Shown: positions 10,339 to 21,102 of the stretch, one piece after another
Layout: the number at the start of each line of letters is the position of its first letter
How positions within the stretch are numbered: position 1 is the stretch's first letter
Origin: Globisporangium splendens
Taxonomy: Eukaryota > Oomycota > Peronosporomycetes > Pythiales > Pythiaceae
DNA length: 64,000 bases
Direction of reading: 5' to 3'
Assembly: GCA_006386115.1 (NCBI GenBank)
Contig: VFIW01000068.1
Coordinates: forward strand, 124,001-188,000
Made by a program: the position numbers and the translations under genes
The notes under the pieces: model-generated
What the model was told of the DNA's origin: nothing
What the model saw: the letters and a program-made list of their open reading frames with translations, nothing else
The model's database searches: none

Positions 10339-11841
10339 TCAGACCGAGACCGAGCGCGCGAGCACGGCCACCTGCTCCTGCAGCCGGCGCTCGAGCGCGT
10401 CGTGGTTCTTCTCGGCGCGCACGCGGTCCTGCGCCACGAGCGTCTTCCACGAGTTCACGAGCTCCGACTTTTCGATCACGAGCCGCTGCAACAGCATGAG
10501 CACGTTCTCGGCGTTACGCAGTTTCCGCGTCGCCTCGAGCGCCAATGCGCTGTGCGGGTCTACGTTCGTGCGCGCGCGCCGCGCGTAGTCCGCGATCACC
10601 TGCGGGAACTTGGGCATGCGCACGTTCACGAACTCCGGCGCAAAGTCGCGGTACCGACGCCGCGACTCGGGCTGGATGCCGTGGGACGCCGCCTCGATCA
10701 GGTGGCACGCCTCGACGGCCAGCGGGTACGGGCTCTGCGTGAACTCGCGCACCGTGCCCGTGTACTGCGGCGACACGACGGTCGCGAGCGCGACGCTGAG
10801 CAGGTGCAGCGCCTGGCGGTACTTGGTCGCGCACCGGTCGACCTGCCTCTGGATGCTCTCGCACGCCTTGATCTCGGACGAGTACATGGCGATGCGCGCG
10901 TGGAGGTCGTGCACGTCCGGGTTATTGATGGCGCTAAACAGGTTGTTCAGGATATCCTCCTTCTCGCGCTCGAGTCCCGCGATCTCCTCCTGGAGCTCCG
11001 AGAGCGGCGGGTTCGTCGTCGACAGGTTGCTGTAGCTCATGCTGTGGCTGTAGCTGCGGTTCGTGCGGCTCATACTCGTGTTCATAGCGCTGCTGTTGTT
11101 CTCGTTGTCCATGAAGGTCGTGTTCATGAGCGACGTGCGCGCGAGCGCGTCGGATTTGCGCTCGAGCCGCGCCATCTCCTCGTCCACTTGGACCGACTCC
11201 GAGAGCTTGTCCGCGAGCTTGGACTTGATTCTCTCCACCTTGGCCTCCTTGTTGAGCGAGAAGAAGCGGCGGAAGCTGCTCTTCTCCTGCTTCTCGAGCT
11301 TGTCGAGCAGCTCCTTCTGGGACTGGATCGCTTGCGACGAGCTGCGGCGCGCCTTGCGCAGCTCCGCGTTCACCTGCTGCAGCATGTTCTGTGTCTCGGG
11401 TGGGCTCTGTTCCATGCGCGATATGCGCGTCAGCCGCTGGAGCTCGCTGTTCACCTCCTCATACTTCTGCAGCAGCCGTCGGTCCAACACGATCGACGAC
11501 GTCGGCGCCATCCTATTGCTGCTGCCTGGCGGTCCGCGGCTCGAACCGAAGATCCCGCTGCCGGTCATACTGGAACTCGAGAACGTCGACGGCAGCGACC
11601 CGCGGTGGGTTGACGTCGCGCCGCGGCGCCGCATCTCGGCCGTCACGTTCGACGACGACGACGACGACGCCAACGGCGCTGGCGCCGTACGCGGCATGCT
11701 CTGCGCGCGCGCCACCGCGGGCATCACGGTCTCTTCTATAGCGGCGGCCGGGCTCTTGACGGCGTCGAGCGCAGCGCTGGGTCCGAGGTCCGTGGTGCTG
11801 CTGCGCTGCTGGTCTATCGGCGACGCGGCGCTGGTGCCCAT
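10339..11841 (-). CDS. Coiled-coil protein of unknown function
   Basis: A single frame of 500 residues from ATG 11841, which opens MGTSAASPIDQQRSS. The frame is open upstream to 11997, but that part is hydrophobic and unlike the rest, so it is treated as 5' untranslated. The first 150 residues are Ser/Ala/Pro-rich and probably disordered. From about residue 150 there are long heptad-like stretches (LLQKYEEVNSELQRLTRI, MLQQVNAELRKARRSSSQ, LLDKLEKQEKSSFRRFFSL) and a helical C-terminus ending in a further coiled coil (HDALERRLQEQVAVLARS). This suggests a scaffold or cytoskeletal adaptor, but no catalytic domain or named family is visible. The strong GC bias creates long shadow frames on the opposite strand. 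Confidence 0.75.
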   Translation of the reverse strand: MGTSAASPIDQQRSSTTDLGPSAALDAVKSPAAAIEETVMPAVARAQSMPRTAPAPLASSSSSSNVTAEMRRRGATSTHRGSLPSTFSSSSMTGSGIFGSSRGPPGSSNRMAPTSSIVLDRRLLQKYEEVNSELQRLTRISRMEQSPPETQNMLQQVNAELRKARRSSSQAIQSQKELLDKLEKQEKSSFRRFFSLNKEAKVERIKSKLADKLSESVQVDEEMARLERKSDALARTSLMNTTFMDNENNSSAMNTSMSRTNRSYSHSMSYSNLSTTNPPLSELQEEIAGLEREKEDILNNLFSAINNPDVHDLHARIAMYSSEIKACESIQRQVDRCATKYRQALHLLSVALATVVSPQYTGTVREFTQSPYPLAVEACHLIEAASHGIQPESRRRYRDFAPEFVNVRMPKFPQVIADYARRARTNVDPHSALALEATRKLRNAENVLMLLQRLVIEKSELVNSWKTLVAQDRVRAEKNHDALERRLQEQVAVLARSVSV

Positions 11842-12005
11842 GTTGATATCTATGTGTCTTGTATAGAGGTACAAAGCAAAGACGGCGAAATGCGCAAATA
11901 CGGAAATGCAGGTGGTGGCGTGAACTCGCAAGCGCCACACAACGTGCAGATAATTAGAACAACACCCAGCAGCACACTGACTGGCAATTACAAACAAGCC
12001 GCGAA

Positions 12006-12008
<3 letters not shown>

Positions 12009-12036
<28 letters not shown>
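12009..12036. repeat. (GA)14 microsatellite
   Basis: An uninterrupted GA run of 28 bases lies about 170 bases upstream of the start of the coiled-coil gene, followed by imperfect GAAGAAAGAAAG. On the gene strand it is a CT run, common in oomycete 5' regions. Confidence 0.95.
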
Positions 12037-12039
<3 letters not shown>

Positions 12040-13465
12040 AAGAAAGTGCTGCGACCGCTACTGTACCTTTTACGCAGGGTTTGCAGCAGGAAAGCATTGC
12101 AAAAAGAGAGAGAATTTTCAGGATGTATCAGAATTTATGAAAAATATCTCAGCCCAAGCTGTGACAACGCTACAGCAACAGCCACAAAGCCATCGATTAA
12201 GTGATTCAGCAGCTTCTAATTAAGACTCAAAGTACCTTATTTTAGCAGCAAAAATGGCGATGCTGAAGTTCGGTTCTGTGTGAACCAGGTGCAAACATCT
12301 AAAGACCTATCCCTCGACAGAAGGGGAAACGAATCTCGAAGTTTGCAATGTCTTACAATTGGCAAGTGCAAGGGCAGTAATGGTTAGGGAAATCATCGCG
12401 TGGTCTGTTTTGTTTCGTGGATGCCACACACCATAAATGGTTATTCCGTGTCCATTCCACTCTAAAACTCGTATTTGCAACTGTTAATTTGTACGCATCT
12501 GTTGAAACCGCACAGGGTATCCTCGCGCTGACTTTTCTGAACCACTTTGCTGCCCACTCGGCAGTCGTACCCCCTCAGTCGGGCTCATTTGTTCAGTCAG
12601 CCACCCGCCTCTGGATACGAAACATGCCCAGATACACAAAATAGATCTGCACCTGACATACAAGAAGGACTTCAGTTTCGATCCAGCGGACAGCAGAGCT
12701 CCCGACTGATACGCTGTCTTTTGCCCAGACGTTCTGTATCCTGGCGCGACCTTTCATCCCAGCAAGAGCAGCAACCTCTATTTATCTTTGACCATCTGCT
12801 GAGTACACGCGGTCGTTCGACGAATGGCGTCAGCTCATCTGTGGTTGGATTTTCGATGACGATCTCAATCGCGTGCGCATGTCGTTGTGATAAGTTTATA
12901 TGAAAAATGCAATATAGGCTGCCGCTCCCCGACTGGTTATCTCTCAGTCGTCAAGCTGCAAAGACTTATCTCCAGTCGGCACACACAGACCGGAGATGGC
13001 AAAGATTTGCAACCAGATGGGTGGTGCTCGCGCCCCCAAGAGACGCGCCGCACGACACAACACAACGTCCCGTATCTCCGTTCTTTCACGCAAGCAGCGA
13101 TTCATCCGATGGCTTATTCAGTCGACGACTTCGCAAAGGCACGAACGAGACCGTTTGCAGCAGCAGGCGCTGGTGCATGGAAGCCTCGCGTTACTGACCA
13201 TTGCGGTTTTCCAGTAAGTAATTCTGGCGTGCAGGACTGTTTGCAAGAGGCATGTGCGAGTACGATTCCAAATCTGCAAGTTTCGTGCTGCGGACGGATA
13301 CTGAACTGAACTTGTCGGATCCTGGCAACTGCAACGACACCAAGCAGATCTCGGACAACTGCAATCAAACCACTGGAACATCCACCCATTTCACCCATAT
13401 ATTGCTTGAATTCGTGTGTTATTGGGTGTAGTAATCATTGCACCCACCCAGCACCCAGATTGTGC

Positions 13466-13523
13466 ATCAAGCGTGGGCAACTGGGCACACGCTTGATTTC
13501 ACCCTGCAGTACTGGGTGAAATC
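13466..13523. repeat. Two overlapping 10-bp-stem hairpins
   Basis: ATCAAGCGTG (13466-13475) pairs perfectly with CACGCTTGAT (13488-13497) across a 12-base loop. Immediately overlapping, GATTTCACCC (13495-13504) pairs with GGGTGAAATC (13514-13523) across a 9-base loop. The two stems share GAT, so they are mutually exclusive at that point. No gene overlaps them. Similar CACCCA/TGGGTG words occur just upstream (13383-13460). Confidence 0.8.
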
Positions 13524-14110
13524 TGCAGTACCTCCTCCAAAAAGGGGACATGTAGCCTGCCAAGTGTGGCGAAAGGGGTCGAACAAGGGAACTTCAACCC
13601 TTGCGCTGTACTGTATTTATTGCACTGCAGCAACCAGTCGAGCTGTGTCACATAACAGTTCAAGTTGTTTGACGGATTTTTCAACCTTGAACTCCCTTCT
13701 ATCTTCTTTTTTTTCTTCTCAAGATAGCACCCAAGAAGCCCTAAGGCGCATACATTTATGCATCAAACCGCGTAAACAGCAGGGTCCCTGAATCGCGAAA
13801 ACCTCTCAAAGCTGCAGCAGCGCAGCACTGAGATGATGCGTCGCTTCAAAAAATCATCATTCGTGTCACTATTTCCGCCAAGGCTGCAGCTAAAGAGTCA
13901 ATGGGCAACTTTGATGCCAAAAGGGGTACTATGCACTTTCCCGTACCCCACATCCCTTTTTTCCAACGTGGATGCGCTCTCTGCTTCTCCCCACTCTCTT
14001 TTTCACCCCTTCTGTGTTTCGCCTTCCGTCCCCCCAACCAGAGACCTTCCGCAAAGAAACGAACAGCTCATTTTGGCGGAACGCTGCAGCGCATTCGCCA
14101 TCCGTAGCCA

Positions 14111-14129
14111 TCTCTCTCTCTCTCTCTCT
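14111..14129. repeat. (TC)9 microsatellite
   Basis: A 19-base TC run lies 24 bases before the start codon of the Aat-like gene. It probably sits in the core promoter or 5' untranslated region. Confidence 0.9.
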
Positions 14130-14152
14130 GCATACACGCTCTCTATTCATTC

Positions 14153-15250
14153 ATGACCGCGACCACGACGCGCGAGTCGCCATCGTCCTCCTCACCCTCG
14201 TCCGCCACAGCCGCCGCGTCGCCGTCCATGAAGCAATCCGCAAATCCCCAGAAGGACGACGCCGAGTACATTCCGGCGCATCTGCGGCACTACGTGTTCC
14301 ACTCGCAGGATGACTTCTACGTGTCGCGCCACTTCGATCCGCTGCTGCTGAGCCACCTCATGTACGAGGGCTTCCTGCCCATCGCGTCCGAATACCGCGG
14401 CGAGTGCTTCTTACTGCCAAAGTTGCACCGCAAGCGCTGCATTCTCGTTGTTGACGCTCCCGAGCATGTCCCGAAGTCGGTCAAGAAGCGCGGCAAGAAG
14501 TACAAATTGGCGCTGAACCAGGCGTTCGACGCCGTCGTGAAAGGCTGTCACGCGCAGCACGGCATCTCGTGGCTCTACCCGCCGATCGTCGAGGGTTTCC
14601 GCAAGCTTTTCGAGGCTGGCGAGCATGGCATCGAGATCTACCCGAGCCGTCACGTGCGCTTCTACTCAGTTGAGCTGGTCGACGTCGAGACGAATGCCGT
14701 CGTCGCAGGCGAATTGGGGTACACGGTGGGTAAGACGTACACGAGTCTCACGGGGTTCAGTCGCGTCAGCGGCGCGGGCACGGTCCAGTTGCATGCGCTG
14801 GGACGACTACTGTACCTATCCGGGTTCCAGGTCTGGGACCTGGGCATGTCGATGCCCTACAAGCTCAGTCTCGGCGCTGAGGACGTCGATCGTGATATCT
14901 TTCTGGAGCATCTCTACCGATGGCGTCCGTACGATTGTCTCTTGGCGCTACAGGAAGCGCCATTGATGAAGACTGGTGGCGGTGTGCACGTGAAGGCGCT
15001 TTTCGAGATCTCGCGACCTCCGCGCGCGATTTCCGGCATCGAAAATGACATGAGTGAGGCTGGTGCGGTAAGCAAGAAGGAGCTGCATGCAAGGCAGGCG
15101 TCGTCGTCGTCTGTATCGTCGAATGAGGAAGGAGACGCAGAGGCGGAAGGCAAGAGGAACGCGTCGTCGACATCTTCCAACCGAGGCAGCAACGAGAATT
15201 CCAGACACAGCAGCAGCACTGGCGGCGACAAGAGCGATAATGACGAGTAG
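14153..15250 (+). CDS. Leucyl/phenylalanyl-tRNA-protein transferase-like protein
   Basis: A single exon of 365 residues. The core resembles bacterial Aat, which transfers Leu or Phe from aminoacyl-tRNA to N-terminal Arg/Lys of proteins in the N-degron pathway. Supporting features, in order: the entry motif LMYEGFLPIASEYRGECF, GISWLYPPIVEGFRKLFEAG, the beta-sheet region HGIEIYPSRHVRFYSVELVD, VVAGELGYTVGKTYTSLTGF and GTVQLHALGRLLYLSGFQVWD (GNAT-like fold). It has a low-complexity N-terminus and a Ser/Glu/Asn-rich tail of about 70 residues absent from bacterial enzymes, which explains its length (bacterial Aat is about 230 residues). Activity and compartment are unknown. The stop codon lies inside a TAG microsatellite. 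Confidence 0.75.
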   Translation: MTATTTRESPSSSSPSSATAAASPSMKQSANPQKDDAEYIPAHLRHYVFHSQDDFYVSRHFDPLLLSHLMYEGFLPIASEYRGECFLLPKLHRKRCILVVDAPEHVPKSVKKRGKKYKLALNQAFDAVVKGCHAQHGISWLYPPIVEGFRKLFEAGEHGIEIYPSRHVRFYSVELVDVETNAVVAGELGYTVGKTYTSLTGFSRVSGAGTVQLHALGRLLYLSGFQVWDLGMSMPYKLSLGAEDVDRDIFLEHLYRWRPYDCLLALQEAPLMKTGGGVHVKALFEISRPPRAISGIENDMSEAGAVSKKELHARQASSSSVSSNEEGDAEAEGKRNASSTSSNRGSNENSRHSSSTGGDKSDNDE

Positions 15251-15268
15251 TAGTAGTAGTAGTAGTAG
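15248..15268. repeat. (TAG)7 microsatellite containing the stop codon
   Basis: Seven consecutive TAG units begin with the stop codon of the Aat-like gene, giving a run of in-frame stops. Confidence 0.95.
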
Positions 15269-15582
15269 GAATAATGCGTTTGCACTACAAGACACACCTC
15301 ATGTTTGATATTGGAAACTGGTGCAAGGGCGGATCTTCTTTTCTCATTTTGCTTTTGGAGCCAACGCGCATTTCACGTCAACCTGGCACTTGAATTGCGC
15401 TTATCTTCAAAGTGCGCACTCGCGTGGATCAACAGGTGTTTAAAAGCCCGTAAAAGGCTTGGTTGGCCACAAAGCAACAAACAACGGGAACTCACTGGTG
15501 ATAAGTTGAAAGGATTTCGCTTTTTTGTGTTGTTGGATGCTCCCATCTGTGGGTGCTTGTGTTTTCTCCAGACGCCACTTGC

Positions 15583-18500
15583 CTACAAGAACCCGGCTTC
15601 GGACAAACTATTGACAAACAAAATGCTCTCCTGCGTGTTCGCATTGCGCGCCAACTGGTACAACACGCTGCTGTCTTTGCGGATCCTAGAAACCCAAAGC
15701 ACAACACAAGAGTACAGCATTAGAAAAGAATCAACATAATCCACACAAACACTCTGGCACGTACGTTTCCAGTCGCGTTCGCAAGTGATTTTGCAGCTTC
15801 CGGTCGTGCCGCAAGATGCCTTTGCCCTTTCGCGAGATCCCCATCGTCGCTGTCGTTGTGGTCGTCGTGGCTGAGATCGGGAACGTTGGTCCCGTACCCG
15901 CAGGAACGCTGCTCGCAGGCGGCAGGTAATTGAGATTCTGGCGGTCAAGCGCCTCGTTGATCACGCGGTAGATTTTGCGGAACTTTTGCCAGTTCACGAG
16001 CCCGTCCTCCATGGACTTCATCGACTCCTCGTACTGGAACAGGTCTTTCACGAGGATGAACCAGCACGGGAGTCGCGGTTGGCCCTCGGCAAAGCCAAAC
16101 TGCTGCCGGTAGTTGCGGTAGTTATCCTCGGTCGAGCAAATGCCGTGAAGGAACTGGTACTTCTCTGTCGCCGTAGCGCTCACAAGCCCCCATGTCGTGT
16201 TCAGTTGGCGAATGCACGGCGCCGACAGACCCGTAAAGATCTCGAACAGCGTGTTGAAGTTGTTCATCTGGTAACAGTTTTCCGCCGCCTCGATGAACAG
16301 CGTGATGATCTTGGCGCGTTCGACGGCCTGCAGACGCGGGTGCAAGATCTCACTCGATACCCACTCGGCCGTCGCATCGAAGAGCTCAATCAGCGCCATG
16401 ACGTGGGGTGCGTCCTTGAATTTCGTCTCGCGGGTCCACGCCTTGTTGGTCAACTCACGCGGACTCAGTTTGCCAAAGTACTGCTCGGCTTCCACGAGCG
16501 TGAGCTGGTCGGCCAGTTCCTGCGCCGTGATGCCCGTGAGAGGATCGACATTGTCGTAGCTCGTGCGGGAGCTATTACGCGGTAACGTGATGCGGCTGCG
16601 ATGCATTGAATCCTGGAAAAATGAAGACTCGTCGAGTCCCGAGCGGAAGCCCTCTGGATCGGCGCTGCCTGTAGTGATGCCACGCATGATCTTCGGCGCG
16701 CCAGCAGCAGCCGCAGCTTTCGATTGACTCAACGCATCGTCGGGTGCAGCGTGTGCTGGCGCCCCTCGTGAGCGAAGCTGGAAGATATCGCCATTGCCGC
16801 CCTGCTTTGTCTTGAGTTTCACCATCGACCGTTCTCGCTTCGGGTCAGACGACGACCGCGTGAGCTTGAGTTTCGACATCGCGGCAGTTATCATGCGATC
16901 GCGGGACGGTTGCAGGGTACTCTCGGTACTGCGCTCATCGATCACGCGCGGTTTGTCGCCCGAGATGGAGTCGGAGATCGAAGAGACCGACGTTGAGGCT
17001 TTCAGCACCGGAGGCGGCGGCATACCTCCCCCAGCAGCCGACGATGACGAGGCCAATGGATTAAACAACATCACAGACGCTGCGTGGTGGTGGTGGTGCT
17101 GCTGCTGCTGCAATTGCTGCTGCTGTGCTTGCAATTGCTGATTGCGAACGAGTTGGGCGACGAGAAGAAGCATGTTCTCGGCATGTTTTCGAATCGAAGC
17201 TACGGGGGACGTCGACTGGATCTCCGACAGGAACGCCATGAGCTTTTTCTGGGACCGCCGATCGCCCTGGAGATCCATGTCGATGAAGCCGCTCTCCTTG
17301 ATCCAGAACTTGAGCACACTCAGCAGCCGCATGATGGACACACTCGCCTCCATGCCCGTGTTGATATCGGATCTCGCCGTCGAGATCGATGTCGACGTCG
17401 ACGACCGGTCATTTTCCTCTTCTTCCACGATCTGGTCGAGCACCAACTGCGTCTCCTGTAAAGTCTCGGCGTCGAGACCGCTGCAAAGCGTCAGCACCGC
17501 CGTGTACCGCTTCATGAGCTTCTTGATGAAATCGTACGGCGAGCAAAAGCACCGGTACGTGAGCAAAAACACGTCGCGGAACTGCGTGTCGTACTGGTGC
17601 GCGTCCGTGAGTCGCGCGATGAGTTTGCCCAGCGACGCGTGCGAGATCTCGCGCTTCCCACCACCGAGACCCCGCGTTGGTGGCTCGTACTTGATGCGCA
17701 CGGGCCGTGGCTTTGCTGCGGTATCCCCATTCTCTTTGGTCTCGTCTGAGGGATCGTCGTGTTGAGTGGGGATTTTCCGCGCTAACGTCCGTGGCGTTGT
17801 CACCTGCTGCGATTGGGAAGTCGTCGTCGAACCTGCCGCTACTGAATCTGCTCTCCTACCCTGTGATCCGCTGCGCGCTCGCTGATCCATTAGCTCTGCA
17901 TATCCTCCGGAAACGGGTGGCGAAGATGACGGCACGACGACGACGGGATTCTCCTCCTGCGCGTGTTCTTTCGATGTCTGCCGCACGTATTTATTGGGGA
18001 TCGAGGTCGAACTGACCGACGTGGCGACTCGGCTGTTCCCGAGCGTGCGCCGCTTGACGATCATGCGAGACGGTTTGCTGCTACTAGTACTACTGATGCT
18101 GCTCGCGGCGCTTCTCCCCGGTTGCTGCGGGGACGACAACTCGTCCTTATCGCTGCCTGGACCCGACGACGACGACGAGTGTTCCAGCGTGTAGATGCCG
18201 CCGACGACTTTCGCGGCAAATTTCTCCGGTCCAATGTCTGCACCGCGTCCGTCTTCATGGAATGCCGACCCGCCTCCGGCCACGTCGTCGCTCTCTCTCC
18301 TCCGCGTCTGTGTTGTGCTGGACGAGCCTGTAGACGCTGCGCGCGATGGCGCTCGGTGCCTGTTTTCCCCATTCTGTACGTTGCTGTACGCGCTGGTGTT
18401 GTGCTGGTTGGTCCTGTTGGTTGTCGTTGTGGAGCTGCTGCTGACGCTACTGACACTGCTGGCGCTGCTCATGGGGTGATGCGATCGCGGTTGCGCGCGG

Positions 18501-18676
18501 TGCGACACACTGCCGCCGCTCGTTGTCCCTGCTGCTGACCTGGACGCGGACCCGCTGCTCCCTGTGTGCGACCTTGCAGTGGCCATCGCAGCTGTCGACG
18601 TCGTTGAAGAGGACGACGACAGCGCCGAGCTCGTCGCCGCCGGTGGTGTCGATTCTTTCGACAGCATCATCCTCAC
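15583..18676 (-). CDS. Ras guanine-nucleotide exchange factor (RasGEF), 2 exons
   Basis: Exon 1 is 18676-15765 and exon 2 is 15685-15583, joined in phase 2 (GAAAC|GTACGT ... TTCTAG|G) to about 1004 residues; stopping at the exon 1 frame would replace the true end with intron sequence. The first 340 residues are Ser/Thr/Arg-rich and disordered. A RasGEF_N domain follows (ASLGKLIARLTDAHQYDTQF, DVFLLTYRCFCSPYDFI). Then come a Gln/His tract encoded by CTG repeats and the CDC25-type catalytic domain at about residues 715-960 (ELADQLTLVEAEQYFGKLSP, VERAKIITLFIEAAENCYQM, NFNTLFEIFTGLSAPCIRQL). Such proteins load GTP onto Ras-type GTPases at membranes. No REM-independent regulatory domain (PH, SH3, DH) is visible. 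Confidence 0.88.
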
Positions 18677-18967
18677 TCACTCTTGTATTGTGTCTTGCAC
18701 TATAAGAGGACGGCTCGCTGTTTCTAATCACTGATGTCGCCACACTCGACGCCGCTACGATAGAGATTAACGAGAAAAGTACAATACACCACACGTTCGT
18801 TTGCTCGCTCTTCAAGATGGGGGACGATGCACTGCGCGTGATAGAGCGTGACTAACACGAATATAGAGACACTCCTGCTGCGTGTTAGGTGCTATGGGCG
18901 CGTGCAAGGCGACGGACGACGGACTTCCGGTCACGCTCGCTTCCTTTTCGCGCACGTAGCTCTTCGC

Positions 18968-18986
18968 TTTTTTTTTTTTTTTTTTT
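18968..18986. repeat. Poly-T tract (T19)
   Basis: A run of 19 T lies about 290 bases upstream of the RasGEF start, on its 5' side. It is a homopolymer with no visible gene around it. Confidence 0.9.
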
Positions 18987-19699
18987 CCGCTTGCGAGAAC
19001 AAAAGAAAAAGGAAGGATGGCGCACTCGTGACTGGCACAATCGGGGAGGGGGTACAATTTCCCCACTGAGGGTGGGCACTGACTTTACGCAATGCCGAAC
19101 GGGTCGACGGGTTCGGACAAGTTCCAGGCCCGTATCAGATTTTTCTTTGCTTTTGGGTGTCTGCAGTCTAGTCTCCTTGTAGTCAAGTTTGTTGTATTAT
19201 CGATTAAAAAAGGGGTGTTATATTGGACAGGAGATCAGTTGAAAGAGACAACACTTTTCTCCCCAGAAAGCAACAACACATATTATATGTTATGCAAGGT
19301 TATTTCATATGAAAGTGATTACTACAAGGAGAGTCAGCTTTTTGTTCAGCGTTGTTGTCACATGTGGACCTCTCCTGTCATGGCATCGTGTGAGAAATGA
19401 TGGATGCATCCGCGTCGTGCCGTCACGCATTGATGGAGTGCACGTGTCTCTGCATGCAGGGACCAGATTAACCGCCACCGCGCGGGTGACGATCAGTGCG
19501 CGCGTTTGCGCACAAGGCAATGAGGAGCTGCACACAGGCGCATGGGTGCAACTGTGCTGGGGAGCTCTTCGTGTGCAAGTTGCAGTAGACTTGGAGTCGT
19601 AAGGACACTCAGTTGAACTTGTGTGAAGAATGGCCGCACTTTGCTGAGTGGACTGGACGCAGTGATGCCATTGTTGTGCATAGTAGCAACATACCAATT

Positions 19700-20680
19700 C
19701 CAAGAGGCTCGCGACTGGACCCAATTGCGCTGATTCCCCATGATCACAGTGAGCCATGAAGAAGAGTTCGGTGGGGGTGCCGCTCTGTATGAGACGCCAA
19801 AGAGATGCAATGGATACGATAGGACGCTCGCTTGACCAACCACGTTTTCTCTTCTCCACTGCGAAAGCTCAGGCAGCAGACGAGGAGCAATGCTCAGATT
19901 GCTTCGTTTGTTATGACGTGCGACGTCCGCCCGCCATTTTTCAATGTGTTTCAGCGCGCTTATTGAGACGTTCTCTACAGTTTTGAATTTTGGGTTAGAC
20001 GGGCGACGGCTCCTTCATTGCCCATCCACCGCAAGTCTGAAAAAAATCGTCACTGGACCTCTTGACACACTGAACCCTTTGGATATGTTTGTGATACGTG
20101 CAGTTGAGTTCTGAAGATCGCGACAGCGTCGCAGGAGCTCCGCGAAAAATACCCGAACACGAATGCTAAAATGAAAGAAGGCACTCTGGATCCAGGAACT
20201 ACTTCGGAACGACGAAGGCTCCGTAGGGATCGTACTCCTACATACCCAATTGCATTGTTTCCACATGGCTACAGTGAGTCTTGAAGAAGAAATCGGCGGA
20301 GTGGTGCCCGACAAGATAGCTCAGAAAGCGGGTGCTCCTCCTCGATAGATCGCGCCAGCTTTCGCATTTTTCAGTTGGCACTTGTTCTTGCGAAGGCAGA
20401 ACAGACAAGGAGCAGCACAACGTGAATCATTTTGCAGGCATTTTTTGATGCGTTCGCCCGTTTGGTGCGGCAGTTTGTTGCGCAATGGGATCCATCCAGG
20501 TATCATCACAACGCAGTGGGGACGGATGGCGGTGACAGTTGCGAAACGCTGTCAGCGTCACGTCTCCCCAGGTTGAAAGTTCAAGGTCGGCGACAGTATG
20601 TAGTAGCAATCGCATCAGATACTTTAGCGCTCCCTGTTTGCATAAAAACATAAACGTTGATGCTCGTCTCTTCATGATGC
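19700..20680 (-). pseudogene. Decayed repeat region, possibly an ankyrin-repeat gene
   Basis: Two stretches about 530 bases apart (around 19715-19800 and 20245-20335) are clearly related: both read CCCAATTGC...CATG..CAGTGAG..TGAAGAAGA on the plus strand. On the minus strand short pieces read like ankyrin units (FFFKTHCSHVETMQLG; YLMRLLLHTVADLELST), but stops and frame changes break every reading frame. This suggests a tandem-repeat protein gene that has decayed. The ankyrin assignment rests on short words only. The rest of 18,677-21,102 shows no supported gene. Confidence 0.35.
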
Positions 20681-21102
20681 TGGCACATGCTCACTTGGCC
20701 AAGGATCTGCCTCTCATTGAATTCGTTCTCACGCAGCCCCCTAGTAGACGGGACTCAGTGACTTCTGGAAGCGCTCGTAGCAATTAATTAGACCCGAGTC
20801 ATTGCAATTGACGCAGCGATTTCAGGGCAATTCCTTGGCAAAAGGACCCAGAGCGAAGGCAACTTGCCTTCCATGCAGAAGCAGCTTTGGGTTCAAATGA
20901 TTCGCGTTTTTTGGCGGGAACTTTATAACGTCAAATTGCCTCTTTATTTTAGTAAACTATGTCTTGTGATGATTTCATATTATCGACATTTAATGAAGTG
21001 AAAGTGATAATGCCCTTTTAAATGCAATATTTCGTGCATCACCTTGATTTGCGCTTCCATTACCGTTTTTGAGCCAGGAAAAAGCAAGCTGAAGAAGACC
21101 CA

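Larger units (their letters stand above)
11842..14152. other. Gene-poor stretch with microsatellites and hairpins
   Basis: About 2.3 kb with no gene I can support. It contains a GA microsatellite just upstream of the coiled-coil gene, two overlapping hairpins near 13.5 kb, and a pyrimidine-rich stretch with a CT microsatellite directly before the Aat-like gene at 14153. The right end probably carries that gene's promoter (CTCTATTCATTC precedes the ATG, resembling an oomycete initiator). Confidence 0.5.

Noticed and set aside
10285..11613. 442-codon plus-strand ORF opposite the coiled-coil gene
   Set aside because: It mirrors the GC-rich third positions of the minus-strand gene; the protein is an Arg/Leu/His-rich shadow with no domain character.
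11842..11997. N-terminal extension of the coiled-coil protein with hydrophobic segments
   Set aside because: Composition differs sharply from the rest and the ATG at 11841 is a better start; the upstream open frame is probably 5' untranslated.
15986..16585. 199-codon plus-strand ORF opposite the RasGEF catalytic domain
   Set aside because: Shadow of a well-supported conserved domain on the other strand.
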